A stretch of DNA of 64,000 nucleotides from Nocardioides luteus (GCF_015752315.1 NZ_JADOVJ010000001.1:1116001-1180000); one strand, 5' to 3'; numbered from the stretch's first letter, positions 9,272-17,887 are shown. A program made the numbers and translations. Notes: generated by a model from the letters alone, not told the origin.

Positions 9272-10120
9272 TCACCCGTGCGCGGCGACGAAGTCGCGCA
9301 CCAGCGGCGCGACCCGCTCGGGGTGGTCGGCGACCACCCAGTGCGAGCCCTCGACCTCGTGGACCGTCAGGTCCGCGACGTACGGCTCCGGGGCCTCGGC
9401 GGCGAGCGCACGGCTGACGTAGGCGTCGCCGATCGGGGCGATGACCTGGACCGGGACGTTGACCGGGCGCGGCTGCGGTCGGCCCATCCGGGCGATCGCG
9501 TTGGCGCGGTAGAGCTCGAGGCCGTTGATCCGGTCGGCCCGGGTGCGGTCGACGGCCGAGCCGCCGACGATCCGGTCGAGGACTCCCGAGCGCCAGGCGA
9601 GCTCGGGGAGCAGCGGCGCCTGGAAGAAGCCGATGTAGGTCGACTCGACACCTTGCTTGAGGCGCTCGAGAACACCGCGGGCGGTCCTCCCGGGCGTACG
9701 CAGCCAGGCTCCCGCCTGGTCCAGGCTCGGCCCCGAGATCGAGGTGAACGACGCGATCCGCTCGGACGGTACGTTGCCGGCGACCGCCTCCCAGGTCTGC
9801 GTCGAGCCCCAGTCGTGGGCGAGCAGGTGCACCGGCGCCGACGGGCTGACCGCGTCGATGACGGACTCCAGGTCCGCGTTGAGCTGCTCGATCAGGTAGC
9901 CCTCGCGCGTGGCCGGTGCCTGTGAGCTGCCGTGGCCGCGTACGTCGTAGGTCACGATCCGCAGGTCGCCGCCCAGGATCCTGACCAACGGCAGCCAGAC
10001 GCTGGAGTTGTCGGGGTAGCCGTGGACGCAGACGAGGGTCGGGCGGGTGTCACCGGAAGACCCGAAGTCGGTGACGGCCAGCCGGAGCCCGTCGGTGGTC
10101 GTCACGTAAAGGCTGCTCAT
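9272..10120 (-). CDS. Alpha/beta hydrolase, epoxide-hydrolase-like
   Basis: The product is 282 aa. It has the oxyanion motif HGYPDNSSVW (~32-41), the nucleophile elbow LLAHDWGSTQTWE in which Asp replaces the usual Ser (typical of epoxide hydrolases and haloalkane dehalogenases), and a C-terminal catalytic His in EVEGSHWVV. It resembles the hydrolase half of mycobacterial EphD but lacks the short-chain dehydrogenase domain. ATG at 10120 was chosen because a TAGCCT hexamer sits 7 nt upstream, giving a leaderless mRNA; the longer frame upstream would run through this promoter. The substrate is unknown. Confidence 0.85.
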   Translation of the reverse strand: MSSLYVTTTDGLRLAVTDFGSSGDTRPTLVCVHGYPDNSSVWLPLVRILGGDLRIVTYDVRGHGSSQAPATREGYLIEQLNADLESVIDAVSPSAPVHLLAHDWGSTQTWEAVAGNVPSERIASFTSISGPSLDQAGAWLRTPGRTARGVLERLKQGVESTYIGFFQAPLLPELAWRSGVLDRIVGGSAVDRTRADRINGLELYRANAIARMGRPQPRPVNVPVQVIAPIGDAYVSRALAAEAPEPYVADLTVHEVEGSHWVVADHPERVAPLVRDFVAAHG

Positions 10121-10127
10121 ACCGGCG

Positions 10128-10133
10128 AGGCTA
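10128..10133 (-). promoter_or_regulatory. -10 element (TAGCCT), leaderless start of the epoxide-hydrolase-like gene
   Basis: TAGCCT on the minus strand is followed by 7 nt and then ATG at 10120. This is the leaderless layout seen repeatedly in the window. Confidence 0.55.
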
Positions 10134-10172
10134 GTCGGGCGGCGTTGACGCCGACGTGACACGATTCGCCCC

Positions 10173-10949
10173 ATGGACATCAGCTATCCGGTCACGATCG
10201 CCGCGGCTCGCACCTGGTTCAAGCTCGGCGACATCAAGATCAACATGACCGGCGCGGAGCACATCCCCGAGAAGGGTGGCGCCCTGCTGGCGATCAACCA
10301 CCTCTCGTTCGTCGACTACATCATGGCCGGGTTTCCCGGCGCCGAGCGCGGTCGGCTGACCCGGTTCATCGCCAAGAAGGAGGTCTTCGACCACCCCGTC
10401 GGCGGCCCGGTGATGCGCTCGTTCCACCACATCCCGATCGACCGCAGCTACGGCGCGGCCGGGATGAAGAAGGCCGTCGAGTACCTCCAGAACGGCGAGG
10501 TCGTCGGGATCTTCCCCGAGGCCACGATCTCGCGCTCGTTCCTGATCAAGGACCTCAAGACCGGCACCGTACGCATCGCCGCCGACGCCGGCGTCCCGCT
10601 GATCCCCGTCGTGCTGTGGGGCACCCAGCGGATCATGACCAAGGGCCAGAAGGTCGACCTGTCGCGTCACAAGACGATCGGCATCGAGATCGGCCCGCCG
10701 CTGCCGGTGACCGGGGAGGACCCGGCCGCCGAGACCGCTGCGCTCAAGGCGCAGATGGAGGCCATGCTCGACCGGCTGATCAAGGCGCACCCCGCCGAGG
10801 AGCAGCCCCCGGGCTCGTGGTGGCTGCCGAAGGCATACGGCGGCTCGGCCCCCACGCTCGAGGAGGCCGAGGCGATGTACGCCGAGGAGCGCAGGCTCCG
10901 CGCCCAGCGGAAGGCCGCGAAGCGGCAGGCCGACAAGAAGAAGAGCTAG
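10173..10949 (+). CDS. 1-acyl-sn-glycerol-3-phosphate acyltransferase (PlsC-like)
   Basis: The product is 258 aa. The HX4D catalytic motif is NHLSFVD (His43, Asp48), the substrate-binding motif is FPEATISRSF (~113-122), and a further PLIPVVLWG block (~143-151) completes the acyltransferase fold. It would acylate lysophosphatidate or a related acceptor at the membrane. The C-terminal ~60 residues are hydrophilic and end in a Lys/Arg-rich basic tail that could hold the enzyme on acidic lipid. It is divergent from the hydrolase at 10120. CACGAT lies 7 nt before the ATG, a weak leaderless -10. Confidence 0.9.
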   Translation: MDISYPVTIAAARTWFKLGDIKINMTGAEHIPEKGGALLAINHLSFVDYIMAGFPGAERGRLTRFIAKKEVFDHPVGGPVMRSFHHIPIDRSYGAAGMKKAVEYLQNGEVVGIFPEATISRSFLIKDLKTGTVRIAADAGVPLIPVVLWGTQRIMTKGQKVDLSRHKTIGIEIGPPLPVTGEDPAAETAALKAQMEAMLDRLIKAHPAEEQPPGSWWLPKAYGGSAPTLEEAEAMYAEERRLRAQRKAAKRQADKKKS

Positions 10950-10952
10950 GCG

Positions 10953-11285
10953 CTAGGTGGTGACGCCGGCGCGCTCGGCGACGGCGCCGACCTTCTCGTG
11001 GAAGAGGCCGAGCCTCGCGTCGTTGCCGGTCATGTGCTCGATCGCGGTGATCGCCACATCGAGGAGCTCTTCGACGACGTCGTCGTAGCTGTGGGTGTTG
11101 CCCCAGAGAGGGCGCAATCGGGGATTCTGGCCGGTGGCTCCGACGAGTGCGGCGATGGCTTCGCCTGCCTCTTCGCTCACCTTCGCGACTCTCCCCCAGA
11201 GAACGGCTTCCGCCTCACGATCGCCCTGGGACTCATCGAGCCACCGGGACAGATACGCGAGCAGAGCCGGCGTAGCGTCGGTCAT
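10953..11285 (-). CDS. MazG-like nucleotide pyrophosphohydrolase, 110 aa
   Basis: It is an all-alpha NTP-PPase of single-domain size. The metal-binding pattern is visible as VSEEAGEAIAAL (~36-47) and VVEELLDVAITAIEH (~70-84), matching EExxE and ExxD. Such proteins hydrolyse non-canonical or excess NTPs to NMP and PPi; the substrate cannot be read from sequence. The ATG at 11285 follows TAGACT by 8 nt, again leaderless. It converges on the acyltransferase gene with only 3 bp between stops. Confidence 0.8.
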   Translation of the reverse strand: MTDATPALLAYLSRWLDESQGDREAEAVLWGRVAKVSEEAGEAIAALVGATGQNPRLRPLWGNTHSYDDVVEELLDVAITAIEHMTGNDARLGLFHEKVGAVAERAGVTT

Positions 11286-11339
11286 GCGGTGGGAGTCTAG
11301 GGCGGTCCCCGTAATTCGGTCGAGCCTTAGGTTTAGCGG

Positions 11340-11689
11340 CTACTCCGCGGGTTGGTACACGCCGAGCCGGTTTCCGGACGGATCGGTGAAGATGAACCGG
11401 CGTCCGCCGGGGTAGTCGTAGGCCGGCTCGGCAATCGTCCCGCCGGCCTTCTCGACCGCCGCCACCGCGGCCTCCAGATCGGTGGTGCGGATCAGCGGGA
11501 GCGGCGCGACCGGGGTGTCTCGGACGCGTACATCCCGCCGTTCTCGTCCTTGCCGTCAGGCCCCACGATCCCGGCGTACATGCCGCCGTAGTCGTTGAAG
11601 GTCCAGCCGAAGGCGGACTCGTAGAAGGCGCGCGAGCCCGGGAGGTCGGTGACCGCGAGCTCGAGGTAGTCGATGTGGAGTGCGTTCAT
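11340..11689 (-). pseudogene. VOC (glyoxalase/bleomycin-resistance) family protein, disrupted by a frameshift
   Basis: The first frame starts at ATG 11689 (MNALHIDYLELAVTDLPGSR) and gives a good VOC N-terminal half. After GGMYASETP it runs into unrelated residues and a TGA about 65 codons in. The C-terminal half continues in another frame (VAPLPLIRTTDLEAAV, later GGRRFIFTDPSGNRLGVYQ) to TAG at 11340-11342. The break lies in a run of four Cs near 11515-11522; restoring one base gives an intact ~116-residue protein. Intact VOC proteins bind a metal and open or isomerise small substrates. This is either recent inactivation or a sequencing error. Confidence 0.82.
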
Positions 11690-11725
11690 GCTCCTCGACG
11701 CTACGCGCAGCCACCGACACTTTGC

Positions 11726-12331
11726 TCAGCTGAAGTCGACCTCGAAGCCCTTGCCGCGGAAGGAGCCGAGCTTGGTGGCGTCGCGGAGGTAGGCGAGGGG
11801 GCCGTCGGGGTCGAAGGTCCAGGTGCCCCGGGCGGGAAGCAGCTTGGCGCCGCCCTTCATCGTCAGCCAGGCGGTGTCCGGGTGCTCCTCGATGCCGGGC
11901 TGCTCGACGTTGCCCTGCATCGGGATGCGCGGGGCGAGCTGGGTGACGTCGTTGAACCTGGCCGTCGCGATCGGGCCATCGTCGTTGCTCGCCTCCCAGG
12001 TGTGGGACGCCAGCGGCCCCTTCTCGGACGACCCTCCGCTGAACTTGGCCAGGCCCTTCGGGATCGCCCACAACGTACGGCCGCCGGCCACGGAGTCGGG
12101 GGAGTCCACCCAGATGTCGACCACGCTCACCGCCTTCTTCCCGTTGGAGGCGGTGATCACCCGGGCGGAGAGGAGCTCGTGATAGGTCAGCGGGCTCGGC
12201 TCGGTGTAGTCGACCAGCGCGACGGCGTAGATGCCCTTCGGGTGCCGCTCGTCGACGTCGTGAGCGAGCCGGTAGACCGAGAGCCACATCGATCCGTGCA
12301 TGTGCCAAGGGGCTGGGGGATAGCTGGTCAC
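11726..12331 (-). CDS. Acetoacetate decarboxylase-like protein
   Basis: The product is 201 aa. The ADC fold is indicated by the PPAPWHMHGSMWLSVYRL start and by GRTLWAIPKGLAKFS, where Lys92 sits where the Schiff-base lysine of acetoacetate decarboxylase lies. Many actinobacterial homologues have unknown substrates and may not be decarboxylases. I chose GTG at 12331 because GGGAG lies 5 nt upstream; a longer in-frame extension to 12424 has no ribosome-binding site and is not ADC-like. It is divergent from the DUF4287 gene. Confidence 0.8.
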   Translation of the reverse strand: MTSYPPAPWHMHGSMWLSVYRLAHDVDERHPKGIYAVALVDYTEPSPLTYHELLSARVITASNGKKAVSVVDIWVDSPDSVAGGRTLWAIPKGLAKFSGGSSEKGPLASHTWEASNDDGPIATARFNDVTQLAPRIPMQGNVEQPGIEEHPDTAWLTMKGGAKLLPARGTWTFDPDGPLAYLRDATKLGSFRGKGFEVDFS

Positions 12332-12435
12332 GAGGTCTCCCGAATTTTTTGGTTGGTCCGTGTCGAAGCGGTCGTGCTGAGTTCGACGCGTAGGCGTGTG
12401 GCGATCGTCGCCACGGTTTACCAAGGAGACCAGAG

Positions 12436-12642
12436 ATGACCGACCAGGTGAAGGGCCCCGCCTCCTACTTCCCGTCCATCGAGAAGAAGTACGGCCGCCC
12501 GATCGCGGAGTGGCAGCAGATCATCCGCACCTGCGGGATCACCAAGCACATGCAGATCGTGGCCCACCTGAAGACCGAGTACGGCCTCGGGCACGGCCAC
12601 GCCAACGCGCTCGTCGCCCACACCGTTGCCGAGGGTCTCTAA
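12436..12642 (+). CDS. DUF4287 domain protein, 68 aa
   Basis: The product is almost entirely one DUF4287 domain: SYFPSIEKKYGRPIAEWQQ, then HMQIVAHLKTEYGLGHGHAN and a C-terminal ALVAHTVAEGL. The biochemical role is not established. The ATG follows a strong AAGGAGACC ribosome-binding site. Its leader contains a 7-bp hairpin (GTGGCGA-TCG-TCGCCAC, 12398-12414). The 104-bp divergent gap to the ADC-like gene holds this hairpin and a possible TAGGCG -10 but no further ORF. Confidence 0.85.
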   Translation: MTDQVKGPASYFPSIEKKYGRPIAEWQQIIRTCGITKHMQIVAHLKTEYGLGHGHANALVAHTVAEGL

Positions 12643-12654
12643 GTCGCAGATGCG

Positions 12655-13200
12655 TCAGAGGTCCAGTGCGAGATAGCCCGCGGGCACCGCGTCCGTCAGC
12701 CAGACGTCGTTGTCGGTGCGCCAGAAGATGAGCCCCTCGGCGCGCATCCTGGCCGCATCGACCCGGAAGACGACGAAGTCGCCGCGGCGGGCGCCGACGC
12801 GCTCCGCGGTCTCGCGGTCGGGGGAGAGGTGGACGTGGTGCCGCTGGCGGCGGTCGAGACCGGAGGCGAGGATCGACTCGACGTTGGTGCGTGGTGTGCC
12901 GTGGAAGAGCACCGCCGGCGGTTCGGCGGGGGCGAGACCCAGGTCCACCTCGACGGTGTGGCCCTGTCGTGCCCGGATCCGGTCGAGCACTGCGTCGATC
13001 TCGAAGCGCTGCTTGTCGTTGCCGCGTACGACTCGGTCGACGTCATCGCGAGTCATCGGGGAGCCGTGGGCGGCGAGGGCATCGAGAAGGGTGGGCAGAT
13101 CGATCCAGCCGTGCGGGTCCAGCTCGATGCCCACGGAACCGGGTTGGTGCCTGAGCACCTGTGAGAGCCGCTTCGAGCGGCGTACGTCTGTCTTGTCCAT
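12655..13200 (-). CDS. kptA: RNA 2'-phosphotransferase (Tpt1/KptA family)
   Basis: The product is 181 aa. It has the N-terminal winged-helix part (KRLSQVLRHQPGSVGIEL, GWIDLPTLL) and the ADP-ribosyltransferase part (LFHGTPRTNVESILASGL, HHVHLSPDRETAERVGARRG). The family uses NAD+ to remove an internal 2'-phosphate from RNA, producing ADP-ribose-1'',2''-cyclic phosphate. In eukaryotes this finishes tRNA splicing; the bacterial role is unclear and may be RNA repair or nucleic-acid ADP-ribosylation. It lies downstream of tRNA-Arg on the same strand, separated by a hairpin. ATG 13200 was chosen; GTG 13209 is possible. Confidence 0.9.
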   Translation of the reverse strand: MDKTDVRRSKRLSQVLRHQPGSVGIELDPHGWIDLPTLLDALAAHGSPMTRDDVDRVVRGNDKQRFEIDAVLDRIRARQGHTVEVDLGLAPAEPPAVLFHGTPRTNVESILASGLDRRQRHHVHLSPDRETAERVGARRGDFVVFRVDAARMRAEGLIFWRTDNDVWLTDAVPAGYLALDL

Positions 13201-13249
13201 GCTGGCCACAGACTGGCATGCCGACGGCCTCGGTCGCTTCCGGTTATCG

Positions 13250-13285
13250 GCTGAAATGAAAGAAACCGCTGGTCACCCAGCGGTT
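13250..13285 (-). terminator. Terminator downstream of tRNA-Arg(CCG)
   Basis: An 8-bp stem, AACCGCTG with CAGCGGTT (13278-13285 and 13264-13271), is followed on the minus strand by a T-rich TTTCTTTCATTT tract. This is one of the few hairpins in the window with a U-tract. Confidence 0.65.
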
Positions 13286-13292
13286 CCAACTG

Positions 13293-13365
13293 TGCCCCCG
13301 GCAGGAATCGAACCTGCGGCCTACGGTACCGGAAACCGGCGCTCTATCCCCTGAGCTACGGAGGC
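13293..13365 (-). tRNA. tRNA-Arg, anticodon CCG
   Basis: A full cloverleaf folds on the minus strand: acceptor GCCTCCG with CGGGGGC (one T-G wobble), D-stem GCTC/GAGC, anticodon stem CCGGT/ACCGT with loop TTCCGGT (anticodon CCG, codon CGG), T-arm GCAGG-TTCGATT-CCTGC and discriminator A. CCA is not encoded. The top pair of the anticodon stem (27-43) is a C-U mismatch. It is divergent from argS, whose product charges it. Confidence 0.95.
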
Positions 13366-13438
13366 AATGCACCACCTGAGCGGTGCAGATGGAACCCTAC
13401 AGGCTGGGACGGATAACGGTGAAACCGACTGGCGCTTA

Positions 13439-13444
13439 TACGCT
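13439..13444 (+). promoter_or_regulatory. -10 element (TACGCT), leaderless argS start
   Basis: TACGCT is followed by 7 nt and GTG at 13452. No Shine-Dalgarno sequence is present, so this hexamer decides the argS start. Confidence 0.6.
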
Positions 13445-13451
13445 GGACCCC

Positions 13452-15116
13452 GTGACTCCTGAGCAGCTTTCCACCGCGGTCGTCGATGTCCTCACCGCGC
13501 TCGTCGATGAGGGTGCGATCACCCTTCCCGACGGCGTTCCGAGCACTGTCACGGTGGAGCGACCCAGGCAGAAGGGTCACGGCGACTACGCCACCAACGT
13601 GGCGCTGCAGCTGGCCAAGAAGGCGGGCACCAACCCCCGCCAGCTCGGCGAGCAGATCGCCGCGAAGCTCAAGGAGAGCGACGGCGTCGCCGACGTCGAG
13701 ATCGCCGGTCCGGGCTTCCTCAACATCTCCGTCGAGGCCGGTGCCCAGGGCAAGCTGGCGGGCGAGATCGTCGCGGCCGGCAAGGCCTACGGCAACAACG
13801 ACTCCTTCAAGGGTCACAACATCAACCTGGAGTTCGTCTCCGCCAACCCGACCGGCCCGCTGCACCTCGGTGGCGTGCGCTGGGCCGCGGTGGGCGACGC
13901 GCTGGGCCGGGTGCTGGAGGCGTCCGGCGCCGAGGTGACCCGGGAGTACTACTTCAACGACCACGGCGGCCAGATCGACAGGTTCGCCCGGAGCCTCCTG
14001 GCCTGGGCGCAGGGCAAGCCGGTCCCCGAGGACGGCTACGGCGGGGCCTACATCGAGGAGATCGCCAAGCAGGTCCTGGCCAAGGAGCCGAACGCGCTCG
14101 AGGCCGACGACCCGCAGGAGGTCTTCCGTGCGATCGGCGTGGAGCTGATGTTCGCGGAGATCAAGAAGAGCCTGCACGACTTCAACGTCGACTTCGACGT
14201 CTACTTCCACGAGGACAACCTCCACAAGTCCGGTGCCGTCGAGCGCGCCATCGAGAAGCTCCGCGAGCTCGGCAACGTCTACGAGAAGGACGGCGCGATC
14301 TGGCTGGCGACCGAGAAGTTCGGTGACGACAAGGACCGCGTCGTCATCAAGGCCGACGGCAACGGGGCCTACTTCTCCGGCGACCTCGCCTACTACCTCG
14401 ACAAGCGCGAGCGTGGCTTCGACCGCTGCTTCATCATGCTGGGCGCCGACCACCACGGCTACGTCGGCCGGATGATGGCGATGTGCGCCGCCTTCGGCGA
14501 CACGCCCCACGAGAACCTCGAGATCCTGATCGGCCAGATGGTCAACCTCCTCAAGGACGGCCAGCCGATGCGGATGTCGAAGCGTGCCGGCACCGTGGTC
14601 ACCATCGACGACATCGTCGAGGCGATCGGTGTGGACGCCGCCCGTTACGCGCTGGCGCGCTACTCCAGCGACTCCAACATCGACATCGACCTGGACCTGT
14701 GGGCCAAGGCCGACAGCGCCAACCCGGTCTACTACGTGCAGTACGTCCACGCGCGCACCTGCCGGATGATGGCCAACGCCGCCGACCTCGGCATGGCGAT
14801 CGACCTCGACACCTTCGATCCCTCGCTGCTCACCCACGCGCGCGAGGGCGAGCTGCTGCGCGCGCTGGCCGAGCTGCCGCGCGTGGTCGCGACCGCCGCC
14901 GAGCTGCGCGAGCCGCACCGGGTCGCCCGCTACCTGGAGGACACCGCCGGGATCTTCCACCGCTGGTACGACGATGACGACTGCCGGATGCTGCCCAAGG
15001 GCGACGAGCCGGTGGCTCCCGTCAACCTGGCCCGGCTGGCGCTCGTCTCGGCTGCCCGCACCGTCTTCGCCAACGGCCTCGGCCTGCTCGGCGTCTCGGC
15101 CCCGGAGCGGATGTGA
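13452..15116 (+). CDS. argS: Arginyl-tRNA synthetase
   Basis: The product is 554 aa. It has the N-terminal Add-1 tRNA-binding domain (~1-90), the class I HIGH-like motif in [23 protein letters not shown] (HLGG ~137), KMSK-like [11 protein letters not shown] (~376) and a C-terminal DALR anticodon-binding domain ending PERM. It attaches arginine to tRNA-Arg in the cytoplasm. The GTG start is fixed by the TACGCT hexamer. It overlaps lysA (TGATG), the usual actinobacterial order, and is divergent from a tRNA-Arg gene. Confidence 0.96.
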   Translation: MTPEQLSTAVVDVLTALVDEGAITLPDGVPSTVTVERPRQKGHGDYATNVALQLAKKAGTNPRQLGEQIAAKLKESDGVADVEIAGPGFLNISVEAGAQGKLAGEIVAAGKAYGNNDSFKGHNINLEFVSANPTGPLHLGGVRWAAVGDALGRVLEASGAEVTREYYFNDHGGQIDRFARSLLAWAQGKPVPEDGYGGAYIEEIAKQVLAKEPNALEADDPQEVFRAIGVELMFAEIKKSLHDFNVDFDVYFHEDNLHKSGAVERAIEKLRELGNVYEKDGAIWLATEKFGDDKDRVVIKADGNGAYFSGDLAYYLDKRERGFDRCFIMLGADHHGYVGRMMAMCAAFGDTPHENLEILIGQMVNLLKDGQPMRMSKRAGTVVTIDDIVEAIGVDAARYALARYSSDSNIDIDLDLWAKADSANPVYYVQYVHARTCRMMANAADLGMAIDLDTFDPSLLTHAREGELLRALAELPRVVATAAELREPHRVARYLEDTAGIFHRWYDDDDCRMLPKGDEPVAPVNLARLALVSAARTVFANGLGLLGVSAPERM

Positions 15117-16501
15117 TGACGGCGCACGCTTCGCCGGGCTCGTTCACCGGCACCTCCCCGGTCTGGCTGAAGACGCCGGACGACGTCAACGCCCTCGTGC
15201 CCGCGCTATGGTCGGCGACGGCCGAGAAGACCGACGGTGTCCTCACCGTCGGGGGTGTCGCGGTGCCCGACCTGGTCGCGAACATCAACACACCTGCGTA
15301 CGTCCTGGACGAGGTCGACTTCCGCGAGCGCGCCCGCGCGTTCCGTGACGCCTTCACCGGCTACGACGTCTACTACGCCGGCAAGGCGTTCCTGTGCACC
15401 GAGGTCGCGCGCTGGGTGGCGCAGGAGGGGCTCTGCCTCGACGTCTGCTCCGACGGTGAGCTCTCGGTGGCGCTGCGCGCCGAGGTCGACCCGGCGAAGA
15501 TCGGCTACCACGGCAACAACAAGACGCCGATGGAGCTGCGCCGGGCGATCGTCGCCGGTGTCGGGCGGATCATCGTCGACTCCTTCCACGAGGTCGAGCG
15601 GGTCGCGGCGATCGCGGCCGAGACCGGCATCACCGCGCGCGTGATGGTGCGGGTGACCGCCGGGGTCGAGGCCCACACCCACGAGTACATCGCCACCGCC
15701 CACGAGGACCAGAAGTTCGGTTTCTCGATCTCGTCGGGCGACGCCTTCGAGGCCGTACGCCGCCTGCTGGCCGCCCCGAACGTCGAGCTGCGCGGGCTCC
15801 ACTCCCACATCGGCTCCCAGATCTTCGACTCCTCCGGGTTCGAGGTGGCCGCGCGGCGCGTGCTGGCACTGCAGGCGCGGATCCGCGACGAGCTCGGCAC
15901 CGAGCTGCCCGAGATGGACCTCGGTGGTGGCTTCGGCATCGCCTACACCACCCAGGACGACCCCTCGACGCCCAAGGCCCTGGCCGAGGAGCTCACCGCG
16001 ATCGTCGAGCACGAGTGCCGCGGCTTCGGTCTCGCGGTGCCGCACCTCTCGATCGAGCCCGGTCGGGCGATCGTCGGGCCGTCGATGTGCACCGTCTACA
16101 CGGTCGGCACGGTCAAGGAGGTCGCCCTCGACGGCGGCGTCACCCGCACCTACGTGAGCGTCGACGGCGGGATGAGCGACAACATCCGCACCGCTCTCTA
16201 CGACGCCGACTACTCCGCCACCCTGGCCGGGCGGGCCTCGTCCGCCGGACCCGTGCTCGGGCGCGTGGTCGGCAAGCACTGCGAGGCCGGCGACATCGTG
16301 GTCAAGCACGAGTTCCTGCCCGCCGACATCGCTCCCGGTGATCTGATCGCCGTCCCGGGCACCGGTGCGTACGGACGCTCGATGGCCTCCAACTACAACC
16401 ACGCGCTGCGGCCGCCGGTCGTCGCGGTCCGCGACGGGGAGTCCCGGGTCATCGTCCGGCGCGAGACCGAGGCCGACCTGTTCGCTACCGATATGGGCTG
16501 A
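15116..16501 (+). CDS. lysA: Diaminopimelate decarboxylase
   Basis: The product is 461 aa. This PLP fold-III enzyme converts meso-diaminopimelate to lysine. The PLP lysine is in VYYAGKAFLC (~86), the glycine-rich phosphate site is in LDLGGGFGIAY (~264-274), and SIEPGRAIVG (~311) and the C-terminal GTGAYGRSMASNYNHALRP contribute the substrate site. The ATG overlaps the argS stop; a GTG one codon earlier (15113) is possible. Lysine and threonine genes are close neighbours here but are separated by three unrelated genes. Confidence 0.96.
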   Translation: MTAHASPGSFTGTSPVWLKTPDDVNALVPALWSATAEKTDGVLTVGGVAVPDLVANINTPAYVLDEVDFRERARAFRDAFTGYDVYYAGKAFLCTEVARWVAQEGLCLDVCSDGELSVALRAEVDPAKIGYHGNNKTPMELRRAIVAGVGRIIVDSFHEVERVAAIAAETGITARVMVRVTAGVEAHTHEYIATAHEDQKFGFSISSGDAFEAVRRLLAAPNVELRGLHSHIGSQIFDSSGFEVAARRVLALQARIRDELGTELPEMDLGGGFGIAYTTQDDPSTPKALAEELTAIVEHECRGFGLAVPHLSIEPGRAIVGPSMCTVYTVGTVKEVALDGGVTRTYVSVDGGMSDNIRTALYDADYSATLAGRASSAGPVLGRVVGKHCEAGDIVVKHEFLPADIAPGDLIAVPGTGAYGRSMASNYNHALRPPVVAVRDGESRVIVRRETEADLFATDMG

Positions 16502-16518
16502 GCGGGCGCGCGAACCCC

Positions 16519-17091
16519 TCAGGCCCGCAGCGCCCGAAGCACCGCCCGCCCGCGCGGCGAGAGCCGGTAGCCGACGGGCAGGGACTCGGTGAGACCGAGC
16601 TCCTTGAGCCGCCGGATGTCGGCCTTGAACGGCTTCTTCTCGCGGCCGATCGAGGCGGCGATGGTCTCGGCCAGCTCGCCGGGCCGGGCCTCGATGAGCT
16701 CGAGGTGCTCCCTGGTCCACGGGCCGCGGCGGCTGCGGCGGTCCATGTCGGCCAGCCTCGCGACGAGCGCGTCGGTCTCCTTCTTGCCCGGGCGCTTCGC
16801 ACGCAGGGCGACACGCTCGTCCTCGCCGGCGAAGCGCATCTCGATCCGGTAGACCTCGCCGTCCTTGCGGGACAGGAACGCCAGCAGGTCCGAGAGCGTC
16901 GTGCCCGCCCGGCGGGCGTCGTCCTCGGTCAGCGAGTCCGGGGACACCGGTGAGACGGACACGAATTCGACCACGCCCATCCGGGTGCGCTGGCGGCCGC
17001 CGGCGACGTGCATGGGCCGTTTCCAGCGGCGGAAGGCGAGGTCGACGTCGCCGGTGCGGATGCGTTCGAGGTCGGCGTTGGGGAACAGCAC
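16519..17091 (-). CDS. Hypothetical protein with ASCH/PUA-like N-terminal domain
   Basis: The product is 190 aa. The N-terminus (LFPNADLERIRTGDVDLAFR, WKRPMHVAGGRQRTRMGVVEF) has the ASCH pattern of a short helix, a strand, an RxW-type basic pair and a small barrel, proposed to bind RNA or modified nucleosides. The C-terminal ~80 residues are basic and helical, with a winged-helix-like KPFKADIRRLKELGLTES segment and PVGYRLSPRGRAVLRAL at the end. The start is GTG. With its two neighbours it separates lysA from hom. Specific function unknown. Confidence 0.68.
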   Translation of the reverse strand: MLFPNADLERIRTGDVDLAFRRWKRPMHVAGGRQRTRMGVVEFVSVSPVSPDSLTEDDARRAGTTLSDLLAFLSRKDGEVYRIEMRFAGEDERVALRAKRPGKKETDALVARLADMDRRSRRGPWTREHLELIEARPGELAETIAASIGREKKPFKADIRRLKELGLTESLPVGYRLSPRGRAVLRALRA

Positions 17092-17159
17092 CCACCCATC
17101 AAACCGCGCAGAGCAGGAAATTCGGTTTCGCCTTCCCGAAATCCGGGGGTTCGTGAGCC

Positions 17160-17165
17160 TACGAT
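17160..17165 (+). promoter_or_regulatory. -10 element (TACGAT), leaderless start at 17173
   Basis: TACGAT, then 7 nt, then ATG 17173. The in-frame ATG at 17164 overlaps this hexamer and is rejected. Confidence 0.55.
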
Positions 17166-17172
17166 GGTCCGC

Positions 17173-17835
17173 ATGCCGAGGGGGGTCTACTCAGAAGGAC
17201 CGCTCGCGGCGCCCTCCCAGGCGCCGCGAGCGTCCTTCGCCCGGCTCACCAAGGAACGGCGCGAGAGCGTGACCCGTGCGGCCCAGACGTTCGGCTGGCC
17301 GGTGGTGACCGGCAAGGCCGCCGCGCAGCGGCCGGTGCGGTGGGAGGTGCTGGGCCCGGACGTACGTGCCGAGCGCTGCGACCTCGTCGTCGACGGCACC
17401 TGCGACGGCATCCTGGTCGAGTACTGGCACGGCAAGGCGTCCCCGGGAAAGGGCCCCTGGCGCCCGGCCCGCTGGGTGGTGGTCCGGGTCCCCGCCCATC
17501 TGCCCAAGACGGCCGCGATGATCGGTCTCTCGCCGGGCTCCGGCAACACCGGCACCGGCCGGGTACCCACGCCGGTCTTCTTCCCGCCCGAGTTCCGCGC
17601 CAAGACCAACGTGACCACCCCCGACGGCGCGGTCATCGCGGCCGACGAGGAGCACGCCCGGTCGCTGTCCCGGTTCGCGAGCCACGTCGTCGACGAGCGC
17701 CTGTGGGTGGTGGCGCGCGAGGACGCGATCACCGTCACCACCGATGTGGAGCCCGACGTGGAGGAGCTGCTCCGTCGCGTACGCCTGGCGCGTGACGTCG
17801 CCGCCGTGCTCCGGCCGATCCCGGAGCTCTCCTGA
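17173..17835 (+). CDS. Hypothetical protein, 220 aa
   Basis: I do not recognise a family. The start MPRGVYSEGPLAAPSQ is set by the leaderless TACGAT hexamer. The protein is basic at the N-terminus and soluble. It contains LTKERRESVTRAAQTFGWPV, a Trp-rich central part (YWHGKASPGKGPWRPARWVV) and a C-terminal helix EELLRRVRLARDVAAVLRPI. There is no signal peptide or TM segment and no obvious catalytic motif. It is divergent from the ASCH-like gene and is followed 52 bp later by the oxidoreductase under a SoxR-like operator. Confidence 0.6.
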   Translation: MPRGVYSEGPLAAPSQAPRASFARLTKERRESVTRAAQTFGWPVVTGKAAAQRPVRWEVLGPDVRAERCDLVVDGTCDGILVEYWHGKASPGKGPWRPARWVVVRVPAHLPKTAAMIGLSPGSGNTGTGRVPTPVFFPPEFRAKTNVTTPDGAVIAADEEHARSLSRFASHVVDERLWVVAREDAITVTTDVEPDVEELLRRVRLARDVAAVLRPIPELS

Positions 17836-17850
17836 GGCTCCGGAAATCGC

Positions 17851-17881
17851 TTGACCTCAAGTCAACTTGAGCAGGTTGACT
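17851..17881 (+). promoter_or_regulatory. SoxR-type (MerR-family) operator-promoter
   Basis: TTGACC (-35, 17851-17856), a 19-nt spacer and TTGACT (weak -10, 17876-17881) enclose CCTCAAGTCAACTTGAGC (17855-17872). That sequence is two bases from the enterobacterial SoxR box CCTCAAGTTAACTTGAGG and contains perfect 7-bp arms CTCAAGT-CA-ACTTGAG. The long 19-bp spacing is the MerR-family hallmark. The downstream ATG lies 6 nt after the -10. Confidence 0.75.
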
Positions 17882-17887
17882 CGAGGC

